Part shown: one piece after another, positions 45,969-53,879 of the stretch | How positions within the stretch are numbered: position 1 is the first letter of the stretch | Layout: every line of letters starts with the position of its first letter | DNA from: Acidimicrobiales bacterium | Lineage (GTDB): Bacteria; Actinomycetota; Acidimicrobiia; Acidimicrobiales; Acidimicrobilacustridaceae | Assembly (NCBI GenBank): GCA_025455885.1 | Contig: JALOLR010000008.1 | Span: 186,001 to 250,000 of the forward strand | DNA length: 64,000 nt | Direction: 5' to 3' | Program-made: the position numbers and the translations under genes | Notes under the pieces: model-generated | Seen by the model: only the letters and a program-made list of their open reading frames with translations | Database searches by the model: none | Told to the model about the DNA's origin: nothing

Positions 45969-46964
45969 TCACTCCATGAACATCACCCGGAGGTGATCGA
46001 ACGACTCGATGCAGTGCCCGGCACCGAGCACCACCGACTCCAAGGGGAGCTCGACGAGGTGCACCGGGATGTCGGTCTCGGCCTCGAGGCGCAGGTCGAG
46101 GCCGCGCAGCATGCCACCGCCGCCGACGAGGTGGATGCCCTGGCCGATGAGGTCCTGGGCCAACTCCGGCGGCGCGTGGCCGAGGCAGGCGATGACGGCG
46201 TCGACCATCGCCGACACCGGCTCCTCGATGGCGTCGCGCACCTCCTCGGCGGTGAGGATCACCGTCTTGGGCAGGCCGCTCATCAGTTCCCGCCCCCGCA
46301 CCTCGGCGGCGAACTCGTTCTCCGTCGGCCACGCCGAACCGATGGTGACCTTGATCTCCTCGGCCGTGCGCTCCCCGATGGCGATCCCGTACTCACGACG
46401 GATGTAGGTCTGGATGGCGGCGTCGATGTCGAAGCTGCCCACCCGCACGGCCTCGAGGGCGACGACGCCCCCGAGGGAGATGAGCGCCACCTCCGACGTG
46501 CCGCCGCCGATGTCGATGACCATGTTGCCGAGCGGCTCGTTGATGGGCAGGCCCGATCCGATGGCGGCCGCCATGGGCTGCTCGATGAGGTGGGCCTCCG
46601 CGGCCCCCGCCCGCCGGGCGGCCTCCGTCACGGCCCGCTGCTCGACGGCGGTGATCGCCGACGGCACGCAGATCACCACCCGGGGACGGTTGAACCGGTT
46701 CACCCCGACGCGCTGCAACAGCAGGCGGATCATCCGCTGCGTCACCTCGAAGTCGGTGATCGCGCCCTTGCGCAGCGGCCGCACAGCGACGATGTAGCTG
46801 GGGGTCCGCCCGATCATCTGCCACGCCTCGTGGCCCATGGCCAGGACGTCCTGGGTGCGGCTGTTGAGGGCGATCACCGAGGGCTCGTTCAACACGATGC
46901 CCTCGCCGCGCACGTAGACGAGCGTGTTCGCCGTCCCGAGGTCGATGGCGAGGTCGCGGGCCAG
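45969..46964 (-). CDS. mreB: Rod-shape actin homologue MreB, apparent CTG start
   Basis: A 331-aa MreB. The family N-terminus ARDLAIDLGTANTLVYVRGE (phosphate 1 loop) is encoded, then IALNSRTQDVLAMGHEA, PSAITAVEQRAV, MVIDIGGGTSEVALISLGG (phosphate 2) and IHLVGGGGMLRGL (adenosine). No ATG, GTG or TTG lies in frame between the previous in-frame stop and this N-terminus; the codon at the family start is CTG (46964-46962), with GGAGG 9 bases upstream. The first GTG (46913) would delete the phosphate loop. It polymerises under the membrane to direct wall growth. No mreC/mreD nearby. Confidence 0.9.
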   Translation of the reverse strand: MARDLAIDLGTANTLVYVRGEGIVLNEPSVIALNSRTQDVLAMGHEAWQMIGRTPSYIVAVRPLRKGAITDFEVTQRMIRLLLQRVGVNRFNRPRVVICVPSAITAVEQRAVTEAARRAGAAEAHLIEQPMAAAIGSGLPINEPLGNMVIDIGGGTSEVALISLGGVVALEAVRVGSFDIDAAIQTYIRREYGIAIGERTAEEIKVTIGSAWPTENEFAAEVRGRELMSGLPKTVILTAEEVRDAIEEPVSAMVDAVIACLGHAPPELAQDLIGQGIHLVGGGGMLRGLDLRLEAETDIPVHLVELPLESVVLGAGHCIESFDHLRVMFME

Positions 46965-46966
46965 GG

Positions 46967-47242
46967 CTACCGCCCTCCGCCCTGCTCGTCGGCGCCCTCA
47001 GGGGCCCGACGACGCGACGAGGGCGGGGGGACGCGACTGGGAGGGGGCCCCACCGGCCGCGGCCGGCCGGTCCGGCGGCCGCTCCCCGGTTCCTGGGGAT
47101 CACGGCCGAGCGCCCGCATCTCCTCCTGGAACTCGTCGACGCTCGACATGAACGTGGTCGGCTTGCGGTGACGGAGCCACAGCACGAGCGAGCCGAGCAC
47201 GGTGATCACCACCACGATCAGGAGGAAGGCGACGTTGCTCAC
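46967..47242 (-). CDS. Small single-pass membrane protein with disordered basic tail
   Basis: A 91-aa protein: GTG start at 47242, one membrane helix (NVAFLLIVVVITVLGSLVLW), a conserved-looking FMSSVDEFQEEMRAL segment, then a Pro/Arg-rich tail. The FxxSVDeFrrem pattern occurs in small actinobacterial proteins next to cell-shape genes. Its start overlaps the moaE stop (GTGA) and its stop lies 2 bases before the mreB CTG codon, so mreB may be translated by coupling to it. Confidence 0.75.
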   Translation of the reverse strand: MSNVAFLLIVVVITVLGSLVLWLRHRKPTTFMSSVDEFQEEMRALGRDPQEPGSGRRTGRPRPVGPPPSRVPPPSSRRRAPEGADEQGGGR

Positions 47243-47724
47243 CGAGGCTCCCCCACCGCGGCCACCGAGGGGACTTCGGTGATGTGCTGCGCGGCCCGGG
47301 CCCACGACGAGCCCCCCGCCCAGTGCTCCTTCTTCCAGATCGGCACGGTGGCCTTGAGCGTGTCGATGCAGAACTCGGCGGCCGCGAAGGCGGCACCACG
47401 GTGAGGCGCGGAGACGGCGACCACCACCGACGACTCGCTGAGGGCGACGGTCCCCTCACGGTGCCACAACACGACCCGCCCGAGGTCGGGCCACCGCGTC
47501 CGCGCCTCGGCGGCCACCGCGGCCAGGCGCGGCTCGACCTGCTCGGCCCACGCCTCGTAGTCGATGTGGGTGACATCGACGGTGCCCTCGGCGTGGTCGC
47601 GCACCAGGCCGCTGAACACCACCACGGCACCGCAGTCCGGGCGGGCGACCCACCCCGTCGCGGCGGCCACGTCGAGGTCCTCGGCGGTGAGCGCCACCCA
47701 GTCGTCGGCGTCGGGGGTCGGCAT
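47239..47724 (-). CDS. moaE: Molybdopterin synthase catalytic subunit MoaE
   Basis: A 161-aa MoaE. It transfers sulphur to precursor Z to make molybdopterin, with MoaD as donor. Visible motifs: GAVVVFSGLVRDHAEG (~33), LDYEAW-type HIDYEAWAEQVEPRL, VVLWHREGTVALSESSVVVA, SAPHRGAAFAAAEFCIDTLK, and VPIWKKEHW with the catalytic lysines. ATG 47724. It converges on nothing; it is divergent from the HtrA-like gene. No moaD or other moa gene is present in the window. Confidence 0.92.
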   Translation of the reverse strand: MPTPDADDWVALTAEDLDVAAATGWVARPDCGAVVVFSGLVRDHAEGTVDVTHIDYEAWAEQVEPRLAAVAAEARTRWPDLGRVVLWHREGTVALSESSVVVAVSAPHRGAAFAAAEFCIDTLKATVPIWKKEHWAGGSSWARAAQHITEVPSVAAVGEPR

Positions 47725-47789
47725 CGGCACGAGCGCATCGTAGTGGGGCGCGTCCAACGATCCGGGTGTCACCGGTACGCTCCGCGCCC

Positions 47790-48977
47790 ATGTCGCCCGA
47801 GGACGAGCCCGAGGACGCGGACGGGTTCCAACCTCCCCTCCCCGCGGAGGACCGGCTCTGGCGACACCCCTCCGAGCTGGGTTCCCCCGCCGTCGCGTCG
47901 CCCGCACCGACGACCCGGACCGGCCGGCGCCGCCCCCGCGCCGCCCTGGTCGCCTCCGGGCTGGTCGTCGTCCTGGGCGCCCTCGCCGCCGCCGGGGCGC
48001 TGGCGACGAGCGGGTCGCCGGGCACCACGACGGGCGTCGCCGCTTCCCCACGCGACGAGGCCATCGCCGCGCTCGGCCCGGCCGTCGCCCGCCTCGACGC
48101 CCGGCGCGACGGCGTGCCCACCACGGCCACCGCCGTCGTGTACCGCGCCGACGGCCACCTGCTCACCGCCGCCGAGGCGGTGGAGGAGGTCACCGACCCG
48201 ACCGTCACCCTGGCCGACGGTCGCGTCCTCCCCGCGACCGTCGTCGGCGCCGACCCGGTGAGCGGCATCGCCGTCGTCCGCGTCGAGGCCACCGACCTCG
48301 TCCCCGCCCCGCTGCAGACCGACGAGCCGGTCGAGGCCGGCGCCCCGGCGCTCGCCGTCGCCCATCGCCCCGACGACGTCGAGTCGCCCGCCTCGGGCCA
48401 GGGCCGCATCACCGGCACCGGATGGAAGGTGGGCAGCGGCGACGCCGCCCGTCACGACCTCATCCGCACGGTCCTCGGCACCCCCGCCGACACCTCGGGG
48501 GCCCTGCTGTGCGACGAGACCGGCGCCGTCCTCGGGGTGTTCCTCCCCGAAGGTGACGTCACCCCCGCGTCGACCGACCCGTCCGGTGACCCGCCGACCA
48601 CGACCCGGGTCACCTCGACCGACGAGCACTTCGCCGTGCCGATCGCCATGGCCGTCCGGGCCGCCGACGACCTGGTGACCACCGGCCGGGCCCGCTACGG
48701 GTGGCTGGGGCTGAGCGGCACCGACCTCGGGGTCGCGGCCGAGGCACCCGGTCCGGCCGGGACCCGGGTGACGGCGGTGTCGCCCGGAGGTCCCGCCGAC
48801 GTCGCCGGTCTGCGCCCCGGCGACGTCGTGACGACCGTCGACGGCGCCGCGGTGCGATCGATGTCGGAGCTGGCCTCGACCATCCGCCACCACCGTCCGG
48901 GCGACACCGTCACGATCACGGTCCGCCGCGACGGCGAGGACCTCCGCGTCGCGGTCGTCCTCTCCGACCGGCCCTGA
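47790..48977 (+). CDS. HtrA-like membrane-anchored PDZ protein lacking a normal catalytic triad
   Basis: A 395-aa protein: disordered cytosolic segment (with LWRHPSELG), one membrane helix (~52-70), a chymotrypsin-like domain (~90-290) and a C-terminal PDZ domain (RVTAVSPGGPADVAGLRPGD). The trypsin-like core is degenerate: where HtrA has T(N)AHV this protein has LLTAAEAVEEV (no His), the DPxxDLAV strand reads DPVSGIAVV (no Asp), and the GNSGGP loop reads ADTSGALL. It is therefore probably a pseudoprotease that binds peptides. ATG 47790. Confidence 0.85.
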   Translation: MSPEDEPEDADGFQPPLPAEDRLWRHPSELGSPAVASPAPTTRTGRRRPRAALVASGLVVVLGALAAAGALATSGSPGTTTGVAASPRDEAIAALGPAVARLDARRDGVPTTATAVVYRADGHLLTAAEAVEEVTDPTVTLADGRVLPATVVGADPVSGIAVVRVEATDLVPAPLQTDEPVEAGAPALAVAHRPDDVESPASGQGRITGTGWKVGSGDAARHDLIRTVLGTPADTSGALLCDETGAVLGVFLPEGDVTPASTDPSGDPPTTTRVTSTDEHFAVPIAMAVRAADDLVTTGRARYGWLGLSGTDLGVAAEAPGPAGTRVTAVSPGGPADVAGLRPGDVVTTVDGAAVRSMSELASTIRHHRPGDTVTITVRRDGEDLRVAVVLSDRP

Positions 48978-48999
48978 TCCGCGGATCGCACCCGGACGC

Positions 49000-50067
49000 T
49001 CAGCGCCGACGGCGGCGGCGCAGGACCAGCACGGCAGCCACCGCCACGACCGAACCCACTGCGGCGACGATGCCGCCCAGGGCGAGGCTCTGACGGTGGC
49101 GAGGGGTGAGGCGGGTCCACGGCCCTCCCGGGTCGGCGGCCACGAACGCCTCGGCGCTGGTGTGGCGCGGCAGCCAGCCGGTCTCGCGGAGGCGGTCGTT
49201 GGCCACGACGCACGGCCCCGAGGCGGCCACCACCGCCGCCGGACTGCCCCGCCCCGAGCCGAGCACCGCCCCCAGCCGGGCGAGGCGGTACGCGACCCGC
49301 CAGGGCAGCCGGATCCGGATCGTGGGGCCCTTCAGCGCCCTCACCTGTTCTCCGGGTAACCATCCGTCGGGCGCCACGTTGACCACACCGTCGAGACGCT
49401 GTTCGACGGCGACCCGCACGGCCGACGCCAGGTCGTCGACGTGGAGGAACTGCACGGGGGGCTCGGCCCGGCGCACCACGATCCCCGAGGTCGACCACGG
49501 CGACCGGGCCAACCACCGTCCGTTCCCCGGACCCACGACCACGGCTGTGCGCAGCACCGTGCACGTGGCGCCGTGCTCGTCGGCCCAAGCCCGGGCCATC
49601 ACCTCCAGCCGGGCCTTGTCACCGGCGAAGCGCACCCTCGGATCGGGCCGGAGCGGCGCGTCCTCGGTGAGCGGCACCGGGTTGTCCTCGCTGGAGCCGT
49701 ACACCAGCGCAGTCGAGAGCACCACGAGGTGGGACACCTGCCCGACCACCTCGAGCGTGTCGAGGAAGGAACCGAACCCGTCGAGGTCCACGGTGTCGCC
49801 GCCCGTGCCGTCGAGCTCGGGGCCCGACGCCGGCCCCAGGTGCACGACGACGTCGGCCCCGGCGACGGCCGAGGCCAGCCGTGCGTCACCGAGGGCGAAG
49901 GGCGCGACCCGGACCGACGAGCCCCGACCGCCCCGCGAGGAAGGGTCGAGCGCGGCGTCGACCGCCACCCGCCGTTCGGCGAGGCCACCCAGCTCCTCGA
50001 GGACCCGTCGACCGAGCGGCCCGGCCACCCCGGTCACGACGACGGTGTGCTCCACCCGGCCCATCAT
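49000..50067 (-). CDS. NAD-dependent epimerase/dehydratase-like protein with C-terminal membrane anchor
   Basis: A 355-aa extended-SDR protein. N-terminal Rossmann motif VVVTGVAGPLGRRVLEELGG, then ADVVVHLGPAS, and the active-site region LVVLSTALVYGSSEDN; the YxxxK tyrosine-lysine pair is not obvious, with FAGDKARLEVMA in its place. A C-terminal hydrophobic helix (GGIVAAVGSVVAVAAVLVL) ends in a poly-Arg tail. It probably binds NAD(P) at the membrane; substrate unknown. Start ATG 50067 or 50064. Confidence 0.82.
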   Translation of the reverse strand: MMGRVEHTVVVTGVAGPLGRRVLEELGGLAERRVAVDAALDPSSRGGRGSSVRVAPFALGDARLASAVAGADVVVHLGPASGPELDGTGGDTVDLDGFGSFLDTLEVVGQVSHLVVLSTALVYGSSEDNPVPLTEDAPLRPDPRVRFAGDKARLEVMARAWADEHGATCTVLRTAVVVGPGNGRWLARSPWSTSGIVVRRAEPPVQFLHVDDLASAVRVAVEQRLDGVVNVAPDGWLPGEQVRALKGPTIRIRLPWRVAYRLARLGAVLGSGRGSPAAVVAASGPCVVANDRLRETGWLPRHTSAEAFVAADPGGPWTRLTPRHRQSLALGGIVAAVGSVVAVAAVLVLRRRRRR

Positions 50068-50178
50068 GCCCGCCGCCGACCGACGCCCGCACCCTCGGTC
50101 CCCGGGGTGCTCGGCGGACCGCAGGGTCGGGCCGCGACGCGCCTCGGGGAATCCGCGAGGCACCACTAGCCTGACACG

Positions 50179-51390
50179 GTGAGTCCGGAACCCCCCGACG
50201 ACGACCCGTTCGGTCGCTCCAGCGGCAACCCGTTCGAGGGTATGCCGATCTTCGGGGACCTCGCCCGGCTCTTCTCCCAGCAGGGACCGGTCGGCTGGGA
50301 CGCCGCCCGGCAGCTCGCCTTCACGGTGGCCACCGACGGCACTCCCGAAGCCAACGTCGACCCGCTCGAACGCATCAAGATCGAGCAGCTGGCCCGGGTC
50401 GCCGAGCTGCACGTGAGCGCCGCGACCGGCCTGCCCGCCTCGACCAGCGGGCTCGGGGTCACCGTCACCCCGGTCACCCGCGGCCAGTGGGTGACCGCCA
50501 CCCTCGACGCCTGGCGCCCGCTCTTCGAGACCCTCGCCCGGTCGCTGCACGATCCCGACGAGCCCCCACCCACCCCCGACGAGGCCGACCCGATGGGGTT
50601 CATGGCCCCGCTGCTGCGCATGGTGGGACCGATGATGCTCGGCATGACCGCCGGCTCGATGGTCGGGCACCTGGCCCGTCGGTCCTTCGGCCAGTACGAC
50701 CTGCCCATCCCCCGGTCCCCGTCCGACGAGTTGATGCTCGTCGTCGCCAACCTCGACGAGTTCGGGCGCGAGTGGTCGCTGCCCCCCGACGACCTGCGGC
50801 TGTGGGTGTGCCTCCAGGAGATCGCCACCCACACCATCGTGCGCATCCCCCACGTACGGGCCCGGCTCGACGAGCTGATCTCGGCCTACACCGGCGGCTT
50901 CCAGCCCGATGCCGGCGCGCTCGAGAGCCGGCTCGGGTCGCTCGACATCGCCGACCCCACGAACATGGGCGACATCCAACAGTCCCTCTTCGGCGACCCC
51001 GAGGTGCTGCTCGGCGCCATCCAGTCCCCCGAGCAACGGGCGCTGCTCCCCCGGCTCGAGGCGCTGGTGTGCGCCGTCGTGGGCTACGTCGACCACGTGA
51101 TGGACCAGGTCGCGCCGGGGCTCATCGGCGACGGCAGGATGCTCGGCGAGGCGCTGCGCCGCCGCCGGGTCGACGCCCACCCCTCGGACCGGTTCGTCGA
51201 GCGGCTCTTCGGTCTGGAGCTCACCCAGGCCGCCTACGACCGCGGCTCGGCGTTCGTGGCCGGCGTCCACGAGCGCGCCGGCGCCGACGGGCTGGTCCGC
51301 CTCTGGGAGTCCGAACGCACCCTGCCCACCCCCGCCGAGATCGACGCCCCCGGGCTCTGGCTGGCCCGCATCGACCTGCCCGAGGGCTAG
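50179..51390 (+). CDS. DUF2342 zinc-dependent metalloprotease-like protein
   Basis: A 403-aa protein of the actinobacterial DUF2342 family. Typical segments: GNPFEGMPIFGDLARLFSQQ near the start, MTAGSMVGHLARRSFGQYDL, LWVCLQEIATHTIVRIPHVR (the metal-site-like helix with E..TH), AVVGYVDHVMD and SDRFVERLFGLEL. It is described as a zinc metalloprotease-like hydrolase. The GTG start is at 50179. Its stop shares a CTAG with the convergent MFS gene's stop, so the two ends overlap by four bases. Confidence 0.88.
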   Translation: MSPEPPDDDPFGRSSGNPFEGMPIFGDLARLFSQQGPVGWDAARQLAFTVATDGTPEANVDPLERIKIEQLARVAELHVSAATGLPASTSGLGVTVTPVTRGQWVTATLDAWRPLFETLARSLHDPDEPPPTPDEADPMGFMAPLLRMVGPMMLGMTAGSMVGHLARRSFGQYDLPIPRSPSDELMLVVANLDEFGREWSLPPDDLRLWVCLQEIATHTIVRIPHVRARLDELISAYTGGFQPDAGALESRLGSLDIADPTNMGDIQQSLFGDPEVLLGAIQSPEQRALLPRLEALVCAVVGYVDHVMDQVAPGLIGDGRMLGEALRRRRVDAHPSDRFVERLFGLELTQAAYDRGSAFVAGVHERAGADGLVRLWESERTLPTPAEIDAPGLWLARIDLPEG

Positions 51391-53123
51391 GTCGGGTCGG
51401 TCGGGTCGGTCGGGTCGGTCCGCTCGGTCGGGTCGTCCTCGGCGGTGGCGAGATCGTCGGGCGAGAACAGCAGTCCCTGGCCCTCGAGCGTGGGCTCCTC
51501 GTGCGGCGGCGGGGGCGACGCCGGCATCCAGCGCCGGGCGGGGTCGACGAGCGTGGCGACGCGAGGCGGGGTCCGGTCCGGCCGGTCGGGCAGGAGGGAC
51601 GTCGGGTCCGGGTCGTCGACGACCACGGTGCGGTCCGGGTCGAGGGTCACGGTGCGGTCCTCGTCGACGACCGTCGGGTCGGTCCCGAACAGCGACGAAC
51701 GGCCGAGGTGGTCGGCCGGGGGCGGAGCAGCCTGGGCGCGCCCCGCGAACGGCGGGGGCGGAGGCGGGGTCGAGGGAGGGGGCGGCCCGACGGCGGGCTC
51801 GGCCACCGGGCGCGTCGCCGCCGCGGGGTCGGGTTCGGCGTCGGGCCCGTAGATCGGGTGACGACGCCACCCCCGCCGCCGGACCGGCACCCGTCCCTGA
51901 CGGACGCGCCGCATCCCCACGAGGTACCAGACGACCGTCACGGTCGACGCCAACCCGATCATCGCGAAGCCGACCGTCGCCGGCACGGGGATGACGATGG
52001 GGACCAGGGCCCCGAGCACCCAGACCAGCTGGAAGCGAGTCTCGAACCGGGCGAACGACCGGCCCCGGTTGGCGTCGGGGGCGTCGCGCTGGACGATGGA
52101 GTCGAAGGCCTGCTTCGCCGAGCTCCCCGTGGCCCCCACCACCATCGAGAGGATCGCCGCGCCGGGCAGGCCCCCCACCATCGCCGTCAGCGCACCTCCG
52201 ACCGCCGTCACGACGAGGGCCCCCACGAGGATGCGCTCCTCGCTCAGCAGCCGGCGCAGACGGGGAGCCACCACTGCGCCGACGAAGAACCCGAGCTGCG
52301 CGGTGGCCGCCACCACACCGAGCTGCCACAGCGGCGCGCCCGCGTTCTTGAACGCGAACGCCAGCATGAACGACAGGAAGCCGACGATGCCGCGGATCAC
52401 CGCCATCGACGTGCCGGCGAGGAAGATGCCGGCGCTGCGCAGCTCTTCGCGCTCCGCCTCCCCCTCGGGCTCGACGGCCACCTGCGTGGGCGGGAGCTTC
52501 AGGGCGAGACCCGTCGCCACCGCGAAGACGATGGCGGCCAGGCCGAGGGCCCACTGCGCCCCCCCGAGGGCCAGCAGGATCCCGCCGGGCACGACCGCCA
52601 CCACGACGGCCAGCGCCGACAGGACGGTCAGCTTCGAGTTGGCCTCGACCAGCTCGGTGTCGTTGCGCACGGTCCCCGGCACCACGGCGCTCTTGGAGAT
52701 CGTGTACACCTTCGCCAGCACCAGCATCCCGAAGGCCTCGGGGTAGAAGAGCAGGCTGTCGAGGTGCAGCACCACCAGCACGCACAGCACCGCCCGCATT
52801 CCCATCGACCCGACGATGATCCAGCGTCGGCCCCCCCTGATCCGGTCGAGGGCCGGCCCGATGAGCGGCGCGGCCACCGCGAACGGGGCGATCGTCAACA
52901 CCAGGTAGAGGGCGACGCGCCACCGGGCGGAGTCGAAGTCCAGCGAGAAGAAGACCGTCCCGGCCAGCCCCATGGCGAACAGGGCGTCACCGGCCACCCC
53001 CGCGGCGTGGGCCCGCGCCAGGCGGGAGAACGCCGACGGCGACCACGGCTTTCGAGGATCCCGTTCGGTCGACGCGCCGAACCCCGGCCGCAGCGGGGAC
53101 GGGGGGGAACTCACCCGGCCCAT
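51387..53123 (-). CDS. MFS transporter with long Pro/Asp-rich cytosolic tail
   Basis: A 578-aa protein with about 11-12 membrane helices in the first ~420 residues (VFFSLDFDSARWRVALYLVL, AVLCVLVVLHLDSLLF, GIVGFLSFMLAFAF). The last ~160 residues are Pro/Asp/Thr-rich and disordered, ending in DPT repeats from a GGTCGG-type tandem sequence (51391-51420). MFS fold of drug-efflux or permease type; substrate unknown. Convergent with the DUF2342 gene. Confidence 0.85.
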   Translation of the reverse strand: MGRVSSPPSPLRPGFGASTERDPRKPWSPSAFSRLARAHAAGVAGDALFAMGLAGTVFFSLDFDSARWRVALYLVLTIAPFAVAAPLIGPALDRIRGGRRWIIVGSMGMRAVLCVLVVLHLDSLLFYPEAFGMLVLAKVYTISKSAVVPGTVRNDTELVEANSKLTVLSALAVVVAVVPGGILLALGGAQWALGLAAIVFAVATGLALKLPPTQVAVEPEGEAEREELRSAGIFLAGTSMAVIRGIVGFLSFMLAFAFKNAGAPLWQLGVVAATAQLGFFVGAVVAPRLRRLLSEERILVGALVVTAVGGALTAMVGGLPGAAILSMVVGATGSSAKQAFDSIVQRDAPDANRGRSFARFETRFQLVWVLGALVPIVIPVPATVGFAMIGLASTVTVVWYLVGMRRVRQGRVPVRRRGWRRHPIYGPDAEPDPAAATRPVAEPAVGPPPPSTPPPPPPFAGRAQAAPPPADHLGRSSLFGTDPTVVDEDRTVTLDPDRTVVVDDPDPTSLLPDRPDRTPPRVATLVDPARRWMPASPPPPHEEPTLEGQGLLFSPDDLATAEDDPTERTDPTDPTDPT

Positions 53124-53162
53124 GCTAGGAGGGGCGCCGGGCCCCGCGACCGAGGCCCGCGG

Positions 53163-53879
53163 TCAGCCCCGGGGGGCGTCGTACTTGTACCCGAGGCCCC
53201 GGATCGTGACGATCCGGGAGGGGGCGGCAGGGTCGGGCTCGACCTTGGCCCGGAGGCGCTTGACGTGGACGTCGAGCGTCTTGGTGTCGCCCACGTAGTC
53301 GCTGCCCCACACGCGGTCGATGAGCGTGTCCCGGGTGAGGACCCGCCCGGCGTTCTCGAGGAGGATGGCCAGGAGCTCGAACTCCTTCAACGGGAGCCGC
53401 ACCTCCTCGCCGCGGATCACCACCTCGTGGCGCTCGTGGTCGAGGCTCACGTCGCCGACCGACACCACGTCACCGGTACCGACGGCCACCACTGCCGGGA
53501 CCGGCTCGGGCGAGTGGCGCCGCAACGCCGCCCGCATCCGGGCGACCAGCTCGCGCAGGCGGTACGGCTTGGTGACGTAGTCGTCGGCGCCGACCTCCAG
53601 GCCCACCACGGTGTCGATCTCGGCCCCCTTGGCGGTGACCATGATGATCGGCACGCTCGACCGCAGCCGCAGCTCCCGACACACGTCGAGCCCGGACAAC
53701 TTCGGGAGCATCACGTCGAGCAGGACGAGGTCGGGCTGGACGTCGTCGAAGATGTCGAGCGCCTCCGCGCCGTCACGGGCGATGCTCACCTCGAAGCCCT
53801 CCCTGACGAGCCCGACGGTGAGGGCGTCGACGAAGGAGTCCTCGTCCTCGACGACGAGAACGGACGGCATGCTGGTCAT
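53163..53879 (-). CDS. regX3: Response regulator RegX3/PhoB family
   Basis: A 238-aa OmpR-type regulator. Receiver: acidic pair E11-D12, phospho-acceptor Asp55 in VLLDVMLPKLSG, Thr in MVTAKG and Lys104 in YVTKPY. DNA-binding winged helix ~135-235 (LPLKEFELLAILLENAGRVL, TKTLDVHVKRLRAKVEPDP, IRGLGYKYD). It overlaps the kinase gene (ATGA) and would bind the Pho box at 60655-60681 to drive pst under phosphate starvation. Confidence 0.93.
   Translation of the reverse strand: MTSMPSVLVVEDEDSFVDALTVGLVREGFEVSIARDGAEALDIFDDVQPDLVLLDVMLPKLSGLDVCRELRLRSSVPIIMVTAKGAEIDTVVGLEVGADDYVTKPYRLRELVARMRAALRRHSPEPVPAVVAVGTGDVVSVGDVSLDHERHEVVIRGEEVRLPLKEFELLAILLENAGRVLTRDTLIDRVWGSDYVGDTKTLDVHVKRLRAKVEPDPAAPSRIVTIRGLGYKYDAPRG

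Noticed and set aside
49000-52923. One very long minus-strand open frame of 1307 codons
   Set aside because: Only its last 355 codons are a real gene (epimerase-like). The rest is antisense to the DUF2342 gene or an alternative frame of the MFS gene; long open frames are expected at this GC content.
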